This document shows positions 11,057-21,510 of a stretch of 64,000 nt of DNA, piece after piece. The stretch is from Onthophagus taurus (taxonomy: Eukaryota; Arthropoda; Insecta; Coleoptera; Scarabaeidae), in the NCBI RefSeq assembly GCF_036711975.1, contig NC_091970.1:3665501-3729500 (forward strand), written 5' to 3'. How positions within the stretch are numbered: the first letter of the stretch is position 1; each line of letters begins with the position of its first letter. Below the pieces are notes generated by a model that ran no database searches, was not told the origin of the DNA, and was given only the letters and a program-made list of their open reading frames with translations. A program made the translations under genes and the position numbers.

Positions 11057-12655
11057 TCACTTCGAGTTATTCACGTAATAACGATAAAATGTAGGTAATC
11101 GCGGGAAAATAGCCGAAGGGCACAAGAACTCCATTTTAAGTTCAAGCAAATCCCTAATTTTCCTTCTCCTCCGCCTGGGTGTTGAATTAACATATCGTTT
11201 CTCCTCAATTAATAACTCGTTCATTTGCGTGTATTGGTTCAAGATTGCGTACGGTGCTAATTCTTTCGGGCAACGCAACTCGACGGAAATGTATAAACCC
11301 AAATACCGCGTTTTTAACTTATCATCGACGGAATCAAAACTGTAACTTGCATCGGGCGAAACGAACTTGTTAATGTAAGCCCCTAAAAACAACTTAATCA
11401 AAATACTAAAATCAAACAATTTTATTTACCTTCGTTCATCACGCCGTAATAAAAAAACTTTTCCCCAACCTCGCCGTACCCGGTGTAAACCGAGTTAATG
11501 GGGCGTCGAATTTTCGGCTTGGCGTTTACCCTAAACGTCGTCTCCCTTTTAAATTGATTGTATTCCATCGACATTTCGCTGTGTCCAAGAACGATCCTTC
11601 GCAATCGCATAAACATCAATCGTTGCTGTTCTTTCCATGATTTCGGTTTTTCATCATTTATATCCAAAGCGACGAACCAAGAATTCGAAAAATAATACTT
11701 TACGTTTAAAGATAACGTATTTCCGATGGATCTTTGACTAATAACGGTTCTTTTAACGTCGGTCGCTGAATCTAGGATGTCTAAAGCTTTGCAGGGGATG
11801 CAAAAATCGTCGTCTTTTAGTTGCGATTCGGTCACACGGTCGAAATGAATCACAAATTCTTTTGATTCGGCACAAATATCTTTAACTATGTTTGGGAGGG
11901 TCTTAAAAAAAGGGGTTTAAAATTAATTTTGAAGTAAAAAGATTTTTTTATGATTACATAATCTTTTAAGATTAATGGGGCGTAGATTTTGTGTGGTTCT
12001 TTGATAAACTCGAATATAGCCGTGTTATACTTGTCTAAAATGCTTCCTGCGTACATACAAATGTTTGATGGTTGATTTTTGAACGAGATGTACCTCCAAA
12101 TCGTGCTGGTGAGCAAAGTATACTAAAATTTAATTGTTTTATTTTTTAGTTTGTTATAAATACCCACATAGAACGTTAAAACTTCTAAAACACCGAGCAT
12201 TTTGCATAAACACCGTATTTCCATGTCATCTTCCGTGTGCTGCATCGAAGCATCAATCATTCGTTTTATTTTGTACAAACGCAATTTTAATTGGGTGAAG
12301 CGACTATTTAATAAAAGCTCAGCAACGATTTTAAATCTTCGATTAATTAATCTAATTGATTTCGCTAAAAAATACGAAAAATAAATAAAAAAGTTAGGTT
12401 ATGTCGAAAATTATTTTAACCTAATTCGTTATTCGTGAAATAAGATAAAATATTTTGAAGAACTTCCGTTGGCATGAACATAACGGGAGTTTTTCTTCGA
12501 TAAATCCTGGTGTAAACGCATCTTTTCTCGGAAACGGGCGAATTTTTATCACCCCTCGATAATCGAGGTCTCTTCCTCAGGAAATAAACGGATTTCGAGT
12601 CCGATTTATCGATTTCTTCATCATCGTTCTTTAAAATTGACGAAGAAGTCTCCAT
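11057..12655 (-). CDS. F-box protein of unknown function
   Basis: Five exons (12655-12421, 12364-12168, 12122-11958, 11901-11430, 11382-11057) join in phase to 464 residues. Residues about 58-100 form an F-box: MPTEVLQNILSYFTNNEL, then across the splice AKSIRLINRRF. This predicts a substrate adaptor for SKP1-CUL1 ubiquitin ligases. The next 100 residues are helical and loosely recall FBXO28, but the long C-terminal half (KSWKEQQRLMFMRLRRIVL, GYGEVGEKFFYYGVM, and a RRRRRK cluster) matches nothing I know. It converges on PAN2. The F-box is visible; the substrate and orthology are not. Confidence 0.7.
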
Positions 12656-12965
12656 GTCATTAAAATGAAAAAATAAATCGCTATAAAACTAAAAGAAGAA
12701 AAATAAATTAATTTGAGTGATAAAAAAATGTTAAATTTCTAAATACCTTATTTTATTAAAATATTAAATAAAAACCATTTATTATGGGGAACTATAAAAT
12801 GTTTTTCTTAGATTTTGGGTTAAAAAATAAATAAAAAAATTGTCACCTTTGTAAATATGTCAAAGTATATTCTAACTAGATTTTAATAGAGAATGCATAG
12901 ACCACTCTAAATAACACGAATTGTGTCAAAAATTTCAACATAACCTCAAATAAAATTATTTATTA

Positions 12966-15427
12966 TCAAAAATAACTACATTCCGAATTTACGTAACGAT
13001 CATATAAACCCCGAACCGATTTTATTAACCGATCTGCGTACTTAAAAGTTGTTCGATCAACAACGAAACCGGTTTCTACGCAATCATCACCCCCAAACTC
13101 GCACACCCTGTAATGATGTAAAATCGCAGCGTCTGAGGGGACGTTAAAGGTGTTATGACCAGGTAAAAATTCCCAAATAAAATGATTTCCGGTTTCGACA
13201 ACCAATTCTGGTCGACAAATATACTTTGAACGCTGTTTGTGCGGATTTAATTTAATTTTTCTCCGAGTTTTCTTCAACGTTAACAAAGAAGAAGCGATTA
13301 TATCTTCGTTATGAAGGCTAGTATCGTCTTTCCATTGCAAAAAGAAAAATCCATTTTGAAACGAATACGACCCAGTTGATTCCAAGTTAATTTTTTTACC
13401 AAAACACCTAAAATAAATTAAAACATTATAATTTGTAATCACCACCATCTTTATAGTTACTCTAAAAATTGCGGAATCGTATCGTGGCGCGTCGGAACGA
13501 TAAACTCGTCCAAATCGATCATAATCACATAAGAAAATCGGTACATAGACCGATACAGGCAATCATTGAGGGCTGCAAAAATCCCCTCTGTTCTAATTTC
13601 CTTACGAGAGGGTATATTTAGGTCCCACGGGAGCAAAGTGACAACCCCCTCAGTTAAGTAATGTTGTAAAAGACACGCAACTTGCGGTCCAATCGTGTGG
13701 TTATAAAAGGTGAAATGTCCTGCTCCGAGGATTCGATGCAATTCAATAAATTCCAAGATCGCAATCACTTTGTTATACTCGAAATGAAGGGGTTTAACAC
13801 ACACATTCATCGTAACCCCCGATTTTGCCTCTCGATGGGTATCATAACGATTATTCATAACCACTAAAAGGTTTGACGGTGAGTTCCAAATTCTTGATAC
13901 AACCGAAACATCTGATGGGATTTCATGATCGCCACCTAAAGGGCACAAAAGGAAACACGCGCTATATTTTAAATTCCAATTTTCACGAATTACCTTAAAA
14001 AGAATGATTTAGTTATTAATTAGAGATATAAACTAATTATTCACCTTGAGTTTTGAGGCAACAGTTTTTGAAATAAAACCCTCCTGAGTCTTAAACCACA
14101 ATCGGCACCACACCCCCATTGCTCCCTTCGTTTTTGTCGCTGCAATAATCCTAACCAATCTTTCTTTTTTGCGGTCATCGTAATACGCCGAATACACGAA
14201 GAACTTGTAACTACAAAAATTGAGGTTAATTAACCTTAAAACGTCAAAATAAAGTTTCGTTGCCAACTTAATTCTAAAAAATTATTTGTAACTATTTTCA
14301 CACAAAAACTCAAAATTTAAACTAAATTAATATATAAATAATTAATAATATAAATTTAACACGATTTTGTGCAGCTAAAATTGTGATTACAATTTTAAAA
14401 TATAGTTCCAGAAATAAATAATATTTACCTAGTTCCATTCACAGTTTGCCAACTACCTTCCGACGGAGTTAAATTAACCGGATATGGAGGTAATTCCTGT
14501 TCATTGTGATGTCCAGCGAGTAAAATAGGAAGTGTTTCATCCAATGGGGCACCAATTCTCTTTCGAAACGATTTATAATCATTCTAAAAAAATTTTAATA
14601 ATTTTGACATTTAATCATCAAATGTAATGTCAAAAATATTTTAGGTTAGGATCTATTTTAGAGAATAAAATTTGTTAATAAAACGCATTTTTTAATCGTT
14701 TCTTGTTTTATATACATTTTGTTATAAACAAATCCCCATAGAAAAATGAATTAACTTAATTCTTTTGTAAAAAAAATAACAAAACGATGTTCTATTGTTA
14801 CGGGAGGAGTTTAATCCTCATTAATAATACCAAAGAAAATTTGTGAAAGTGAAAGGTTGCGCCCCCCGTTCAGGGCCAAGTTTCCAACCCAAATACAACA
14901 ACGTCGGGATGTAACCGATGTGAAACGTTATTCTTATCAGATCTAACACCGCTTGGAGCCTTTCCGTTTTATCTTTTGAAAGAATCGCCTCCATCTTTAG
15001 CTATATTCTTTTCAGCTATCAAAAAATTGAAATGAAATCAATAAAATTAATAAAACCTTTTTACCTACCTTTTTGGTGCTTGGTTTTTCTACAGAGAATA
15101 AATTTTGGAGAATCACAAAAATCTTCTGAAGTGACAGTTTATTTTGTATTTAGTTGTCATTAATGACAAGGTGTTTAATTGTTTTGTTTGCACACTCTAA
15201 CGAGTTACTTTTATAAATTTAACTTTTGAAATTATTTAATTTTTTATTTTATTGTAATTAGTTAAAAAGAGATTTACCTGCAAATTTCTTTTGTCGATAA
15301 GAAAAATTTTGGTGAAAACGGCGAGTACTAAAACTGCCACGAAAATGATAACCAGAAAGAGCCTCACTTTTGATCTTCGCTTATTTCTAGAGAGCGAAGT
15401 CTTCTTTCTCTCGTCTAAAACTTCCAT
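12966..15427 (-). CDS. GT92 (DUF23) family glycosyltransferase, copy 1
   Basis: Type II Golgi membrane enzyme; the family includes worm GALT-1, a galactosyltransferase acting on N-glycan core fucose. Exons 15427-15278, 14583-14429, 14210-14045, 13993-13461 and 13407-12966 give 481 residues. A short cytosolic tail (KRRSK) is followed by one membrane anchor (residues about 22-45), a stem, then the GT92 domain with NVCVKPLHFEYNK, ELHRILGAGHFTFYNHT and the metal-site motif MIDLDEFIVP; near the C-terminus ILHHYRVCEFGG. The start follows an acceptor (ATTAG) 12 bases upstream, so an untranslated exon precedes it. Compared with copy 2 it lacks about 27 stem residues after the anchor and has a different C-terminal tail (NSECSYF). 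The exact acceptor sugar is unknown. Confidence 0.85.
14821..14994 (-). CDS. TOMM7: TOM7, small subunit of the mitochondrial outer membrane translocase, nested in a GT92 intron
   Basis: Single-exon 57-residue protein. It starts MEAILSKDKTERLQ, continues with the membrane segment FHIGYIPTLLYLGWKLG and ends FTFTNFLWYY before TAA. Tom7 proteins are about 55 residues with LSKE..RLQ, a tail-anchor helix containing GFIPLVIYLG and a final LLW; the match in length, order and motifs is strong. It helps assemble and stabilise the TOM complex. It lies on the same strand as the host gene, inside the intron between exons 15427-15278 and 14583-14429. The matching intron of GT92 copy 2 is only about 150 bases and lacks it, so this piece was inserted or the other was lost. 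No clear poly(A) tail or target duplication is visible, so a retrocopy is possible but unproven. Confidence 0.85.
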   Translation of the reverse strand: MEAILSKDKTERLQAVLDLIRITFHIGYIPTLLYLGWKLGPERGAQPFTFTNFLWYY

Positions 15428-15840
15428 TGCATCATAGATCTAATAAAAATTAATAAAAAATTTAAAAATGTTGATATTTTATATCCAGCTGTATAAGAAT
15501 GTCAATCCAATAATTATTGAGGTTATGTCTATGAGTAATATATTTTCTCATCTATTTTTTACATTCATATTTTTGTATTTATTTTAATTTCTAATTAATT
15601 AAAAAATTATTAGTTCATAAAAAGAATTTATAATTAAAAATTAAATCAATTTTATACAAAAGTAATTGTATACGAAATTTTTTATTAAATCGAAACTTTA
15701 AAACGGTCATAAACCGGGAAATTTAAATTTTTCGTGAAAAACTACTAAAATTAAGCTTTTATAGTTTGGTTGATTTGATTGTGTAAAGAAAATTACATTA
15801 TAATTTACGTTCATACTTTATGTTAATGGAATTTCCTTAC

Positions 15841-15905
15841 TTGAGTTACTGAAAATAAAATCGTCCAGATCTTCGAGGGGGATTCTATTTTTAGGGGACA
15901 ATTAC
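15841..15905 (-). promoter_or_regulatory. Probable untranslated first exon and promoter of GT92 copy 1
   Basis: On the minus strand a conserved segment ends in CAA|GTAAGG at 15841/15840. The same block (AATTACATT, TTAATGGAAT, CCTTACTTGA, GAATTCTATTTTT-like) is found at 21340-21510 upstream of copy 2, also with CAA|GTAAGG (21438/21437). Conservation between the tandem copies and the donor site suggest a 5'UTR exon; the upstream limit is a guess. Confidence 0.5.
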
Positions 15906-16620
15906 ACTTCACTTAAATTCTTTTAAATTCTTGGTTAAAAAATAAATTAAAAAAAACGTCAACTTAAATATGTCAGAATGAATTCAAACCAATTCAAATT
16001 TAATTTTTTTTGTTTTATATGGCAATGTATAGTGCGCCCTAAATAAAACGACTTAACGTCAAAAATTTAAACATAACCTCAAATCAAATTTAATTAAGTA
16101 TTAAAAAATAAAATAGATATTGAAAAATGAATCATTTTCTTTATTAAATCATTTGATTTTCACAGAATTTATTTATACAATTTATACATCCCATTACACC
16201 TCACCGTAACCTCACAACTAAAAATATTTTTGGATAATTTTATAAAATTGCCAACGATGTCACAAGATCGCCGTATTTTCATCAATTTTTCCTTATATTT
16301 AGATGCATTTGATTCTTTATGTACGATTTTATCTTATATCACAATAAAACTTATAAAATATTTATGATTAATTAATACCTAAAACTTATTGTAACCTCAC
16401 TATTCATCGTAATGATTTAATTTTATTTAATACAAATGATTCCTTTTGATTCTTTTAATTAAAAAAAATAATTTGTGCTTCAATGTTAAATGTAGATAGA
16501 TTAAGTTTTGTTCTTATTTAATAAAGTAATATTTACAAGAGAAAAGTGTGCCTCTACAAGTAAATATTTTTTCATCACATTTTTTAAATAAAAAAAATTA
16601 AATCATTATCACATTATTTA
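15906..16620. other. Spacer between the tandem GT92 genes
   Basis: No gene seen. The part at about 15900-16090 resembles the sequence downstream of the F-box gene at about 12780-12960 (GGTTAAAAAATAAAT, then AATATGTCA, then CATAACCTCAAAT), so the duplicated unit included flanking DNA. The remainder is AT-rich and probably holds the 3'UTR of copy 2. Confidence 0.5.
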
Positions 16621-19377
16621 TTATCTCCAGGAATAACTCCATTGTAATTCCTGTAATAAACAGGAATCTTTGTATCGGTCATATAAACCCCGAACCGATT
16701 TAATCAATCGATCGGTGTACTTAAAAGTTGTTCGATCAACAACTGAGGCGGTTTGTACGCAATCATCACCCCCAAATTCGCACACCCTGTAATGATGTAA
16801 AATCGCAGCGTCTGAGGGGACATTAAAGGTGTTATGACCAGGTAAAAATTCCCAAATAAAATGATTTCCGGTTTCGACGACAAACTCCGGTCGACAAATA
16901 TATTTTGAACGTTGTTTGTGCGGATGCAATTTGTATTTTCTCCGAGTTTTCTTCAAAGTTAACAAAGAAGAAGCGATTATATCTTTGTTATAAAGCGTAT
17001 TGTCGTCCTCCCATTGCAAATAAAAAAATCCATTTTGAAACGAGTAAGACCCAGTTAATTTCGAGTTAATTTTTTCACCCAACCATCTAAAATAACATTA
17101 AAAAACTAAAATTTGTAATCACCACCCTCTTTATACTTACTCTAAAAGGTGCGGAATCGTATCGTTGTGTCTTGGAATGATAAATTCGTCCAAATCGATC
17201 ATAATCGCATGCGAAAATCTATACATAGACCGATACAGGCAATCATTGAGGGCTGCAAATAAGCCCTCCGTTCTAATATCCTTTTGTGAGGCCATATTTA
17301 GGTCCCACGGGAGCAAAGTGACAACCCCCTCAGCTACGTAACGTTCTAAAAGACACGCAACTTGCGGTCCAACGGTGTGGTTGTAAAAGGTGAAATGTCC
17401 GGCTCCGAGAATTCGATGCAACTCGATAAATTCCAGCAACGGAACCGCTTTGTTGTACTCGAAATGAAGGGGTTTAACGCACACATTCAACGTGATCCCT
17501 CCGTTTGTTGTTGTTCCCGTTCGATGGGTATCATTGCGATTGTTCATAACTGTTAAAAGGTTTGACGGTGAGTTCCAAATTCTCGATACAATCGAAACGG
17601 CTGATGGGATTTGGTGGTCTTTATCCAATGGGCACAATAGGAAACAAGCACTATACTTTAAATTCCAATTTTCACGGATTACCTTAAAAAGAATGAATTA
17701 ATTATTAATTCGTGATGTTAACTGATTATTTACTTTAAGTTTTGAGGCGATTGTTTTTGAAATAAAACCCGTCGAATTCCCCTCTTGAGATTTATACCAT
17801 AACCGGCACCAAACCCTCGTTGCTCCCCTAGTTTTTGTCGCCGCAATAATCCTAACCGATCTTTGATCTTTCCGCCCATCGAAATACGCCGAATACACGA
17901 AGAATTTGAATCTGTAAAAAAGTTACTTCGAAACGTCAAAAAAATGTTGTTGCCAACTTAAATGTAATGAAAGATCGCCCATGTTTATAAAAAATATTAC
18001 TTTTAATTTCTTTTTAAATGATTAAGAATTATATCAATATCTAATAAGTGATTTTTTGATATTATCTTCTTTATTAATTTATAAATTAATTTAAAACAGA
18101 ACGAAATATATTAAAACAAGTCAAAAATATTATTTGTGGCTAACTTCACGTAAAAAGTTAGTTCGTATTAAAATGATGAAATTAATAATTATTATGCATA
18201 AATTTAATGCGGTTTGTTACAACAGAGAGTAGTATCGATTTTCTTATTGCATGCAATCCGACTTCCGACTCTGTTAATATGGCAGTCAAAAACCGCTCAA
18301 TGCAACACGTCATTTCTATGGAAACTCTAGACTATATTGATTTCCTAACGTAATAATTAATGATTTGATAATGATTAATAACAATTTAATATAAATTATT
18401 AAAAAATTATGTTAAATTTATTAATAAATAATTTTATTTTTTTAATTTGTCAATCTACATATTGTTTTTAATAATAGATGGCGTAATTTCTATTTAACAT
18501 TTAAACGTCAAATTTTCTATTTTATATTTTAGTTAAAATCTCTTTAGAAACAATATGAGTTTGGGGTGCATGTTCAATAAGGATAGCGAGTTATAACCCA
18601 ACTAAATCGATCGCATCGCATGCAATGTGAATTCGAGAATGATTCATCTCAGCAATTTCGAGAAGCGAACGTGATTTATCCCTAAAACAAAGCGAATATC
18701 TGGAATTTATGTGATTACAACTTTGAAACAGTGACGTTTTTGGTGATATCGATAACAAATCGTAACAAAAAGAATTGTTTACCTAGTTCCATTCACCGTT
18801 TGCCAGCTACCTTCCGACGGAGTTACATTTACCGGATATGGTGGCAGCTGTTGTTCATTGATTGCCTGTTGTTCTTGATTGTTCGGTGCTTGGAAGAAAG
18901 GAACAGGTCCATTGTGACGCCCGATAAGTAAACTTCCAACGGTTTCATCCAATGGACCACCCATTCCCATTCGAACTGATATGTAATCATCACTCTATAA
19001 AATTTTGACATTTAAACGTCAAATTAAACGTCAAATTTATTTTAGGTTAAGTTCATTTTGTTATAAACAAATGAAAATAAAAACAAATAATTATTAAGTT
19101 TTTAAGTGAACATAAATTTGTTATAAACAGTGAAGTAATAATTTACCTGCATAACGTCTTCATAATCGGGTCGTTCATGATTTTTTCGATGATAAGGTAT
19201 CGATCCATGCCTGACCAAAACGCCGGCACCCCTACCCCTTTCGTCGATGAGAAAAATTTCGGTGAAAACGATGATTCCAAAGACGGCGAAAAAAATGACG
19301 ACCAGAAAAAAGCTCATATTTGCCCGTTGCTTATTTCTGGTCGTCGAGAGCTTTTTTTTCTCGCCCAAAGCTCCCAT
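16621..19377 (-). CDS. GT92 (DUF23) family glycosyltransferase, copy 2
   Basis: Paralogue of the preceding gene with the same exon phases: 19377-19147, 18994-18783, 17911-17734, 17682-17141 and 17086-16621, 542 residues. It has a membrane anchor (FFLVVIFFAVFGIIVFTEIF), a longer stem with HRKNHERPDYEDV and a proline/glutamine-rich stretch (QAPNNQEQQAINEQQLPPYP), then the catalytic domain with NVCVKPLHFEYNK, MIDLDEFIIPRHND and ILHHYRVCEFGG. An ATG at 19398 spans the acceptor near 19391, so the ATG at 19377, aligned with the start of copy 1, is preferred. The C-terminal half is nearly identical to copy 1, while the stem and tail differ. Intron 2 is enlarged by about 600 bases. Confidence 0.85.
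18200..18770. other. Extra sequence in GT92 copy 2 intron, possible small transposon
   Basis: The intron here is 788 bases longer than the exon-equivalent gap would need, and copy 1 has only about 218 bases at the same place. The extra block is framed by TTTGTTAC near 18211 and GTAACAAA near 18762, an 8-base inverted match, and contains GCATGCAAT twice. No long terminal inverted repeats or target duplication can be established. It also carries a CTCF-like TAGATGGCG at 18475-18483. Confidence 0.3.
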
Positions 19378-19614
19378 AGCAGCTCGCAAACCTAACAAAA
19401 ATTAACGTGGAATTTAGAAATAAAGGTTAATTAAGAAATTTAACGATTAAAATGCAAATTTATTCGTTCAAATTTAAAAAAAAGGGTTTTTTTATAACCA
19501 GCTGTATAACATTGTCAATCCAATAATAATTGAGGTTACATCTGTCATTAAAGAAGGTGACAGTTGAAAATAAAGCGTTAAAAATAAACGTTTAATTATA
19601 AAAACTTTATTATA

Positions 19615-20507
19615 GCTTTGTTCGTTGGGGCTGCACTACTCTGCACGACATGGCACTCGTATGACGTCATAGTGCAATGAAGTGTAAGTCAGTGCAATGT
19701 CATGTCAACTTAGTGCAGGTCAGAAAAGTGTATAAACCGTGGTCCCAACGAACAGATTTTTATAAAAAAAGTGTATAATATTTGAAATGGACGAACAGGA
19801 GATTGTCAGCGAAATACTCGTGGAAAATGAAATTATCGCAGAATGTTTTTTTAGTATTCATCAATTATTATTATTTTTTTTTTTTCAATTATTAGCGAAA
19901 TATATTTTCTATACCAAACTACTAACCCTTATTAGTTCTTTCAAAAGTGCTACTTAACGTATAAAGAAATCACATGCTAAATTGCACCAAAATTGATAAG
20001 CAGTACTTGCACTTAAATTTGGGGTGGTGAGGGTAGTTAACCCCAGCCACCCCTAAATGAGAAAAAACATAATATTTTTAAATGTACTATAAGTGTATTT
20101 AATGCCGCCAAAATCGACAGGGTAGTTTTTAAATTATTCCAAAAAAGTAGGGGTAATTTTCTACTGCCTCTACTGGGATTGAATATACTGTGTTCTCTAA
20201 TACAACAAATATTAATTATTATAAGGTTTTATTTCTTAATATTTAATATTAATATTAATTATTACAAAACACGTTTTCAAATATTTCGCCATTTTAGTTA
20301 TACTGCACTTATTGAACTTAATCGAAAGCAGGTGCAACAAAATCTGCACTAACTTGCACCGGCTACACTAAATTGCACTGCACCTGGCCCAACGAACAGT
20401 ATGAATGCAACTGCACTAAATTGCACTATCCCCAACGAACACACAACATCTGCACTAAACTGCATAGTGCAAGTGAGTGCAAGTAGTGCAATCCCAACGA
20501 ACAAAGC
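19615..20507. mobile_element. Non-autonomous DNA transposon (MITE-like) with short terminal inverted repeats
   Basis: The element starts GCTTTGTTCGTTGGG and ends CCCAACGAACAAAGC, an exact 15-base inverted match that continues imperfectly (CTGCACTACT against AGTAGTGCAA). Further GTTCGTTGGG or inverse copies lie inside at about 19744, 20389 and 20433, and TGCACT is repeated many times near both ends. A remnant reading frame starts at 19787 (MDEQEIVSEILVENEI) and soon ends. Flanks read TTATA on the left and TTATG on the right, perhaps an imperfect TTA-type target duplication. Superfamily is open; a PIF/Harbinger relation is possible. It sits between the coding part and the 5' exon of GT92 copy 2. 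Confidence 0.7.
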
Positions 20508-20989
20508 TTATGACATCAAATTTTATTAAATAAATCAAAATTAATTTACAATACAAAAATTATTTTTAATTATTAATTTGTAATTAAATTTTTTTAGGGT
20601 TGGTATTGATTATAACCTCTTGACAACTCCGGTATCTTGTTGTTAATGTTAGTACATTGAGTTTTGTAATAGAAAATAAATACTAATAATTTACTGGCAG
20701 TGTGGATTATGAAAAAGGAATGAAAAGAACATTTAATACATTTAACCAAGTAATAATTTTTGTATTATAATTTCTAATTAATTAATAAAATTAGTAAGTT
20801 ATAAAAAATTTCGATTATTAATAAAGATTTAAATAAATCTTTATAGAAAGTTAATTGATTTCAAGAAATTTTTTTATTATAATAACTTTTAAATGGGATA
20901 GCGCCATCTGTTGGATTTTACATTTAACATGATAATCAAAAAAAAAAAAGCGGGAAATTTAAATTTAAACTTTAAAAAATTAAGTTTAT

Positions 20990-21240
20990 AAGACTTTTGT
21001 GCTATCCTTGGTTGACACGGATACAAGAAACCCTTTGCGTGTAAAGGTGAAACCTCGGTGTTTATCAACGCGAAGCGTTTTGAATATTTCAGCCGAGTTA
21101 TTACATGCCAGTCCTTTGAAAGTGGCGTGCAGACGTCGTCGTTTGAATACCCCAACCCAGTACAAGTTGCAGATGTCGCCTTGAATACCATTTTAGTTAA
21201 AAATTTCGTTTTCTATTTAAAGCCACGACTTTAACGTTAA
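20990..21240 (-). other. GC-rich insert with an unassigned 100-codon frame
   Basis: The surrounding sequence (AAAGCGGGAAATTTAAATTT before, GAAAGAAAATTACATTGTAA after) aligns with 15690-15810 in front of GT92 copy 1, but about 270 bases here have no counterpart. The insert is GC-richer and on the minus strand reads open from M at 21191 (MVFKATSATCTGLGYS). I recognise no domain. It could be a transposon fragment or an extra exon. Confidence 0.25.
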
Positions 21241-21437
21241 TAGCAATATAGTTTCACACGAAAAAATGTCGTTTTTTTTTCAAATCAAATAATTCAATTT
21301 AAACTAAATTGATTGTGGAAACAGTGGGGAAAGAAAATTACATTGTAATTTAAGTTCAGAGTTGTTATATCGCTTGTTACATAACGAACTCATTTACCGA
21401 GAACTGGGCTCGGTACGAATTAATGGAATTGCCTTAC

Positions 21438-21510
21438 TTGAAAGAGTTTTAAAAAAAAGCTGACCAGATGTCTGCGGGGAATTCTATTTTTGGACGATAA
21501 TCACATCAAA
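21438..21510 (-). promoter_or_regulatory. Probable untranslated first exon of GT92 copy 2
   Basis: Conserved with 15841-15905, ending in the donor CAA|GTAAGG. It would splice over about 2 kb, including the transposon-like element, to the acceptor at 19392. The upstream end is not determined. Confidence 0.45.

Noticed and set aside
19375-19398. Start of GT92 copy 2 at the ATG at 19398
   Set aside because: An acceptor at about 19392 lies inside this stretch and copy 1 aligns with the ATG at 19377.
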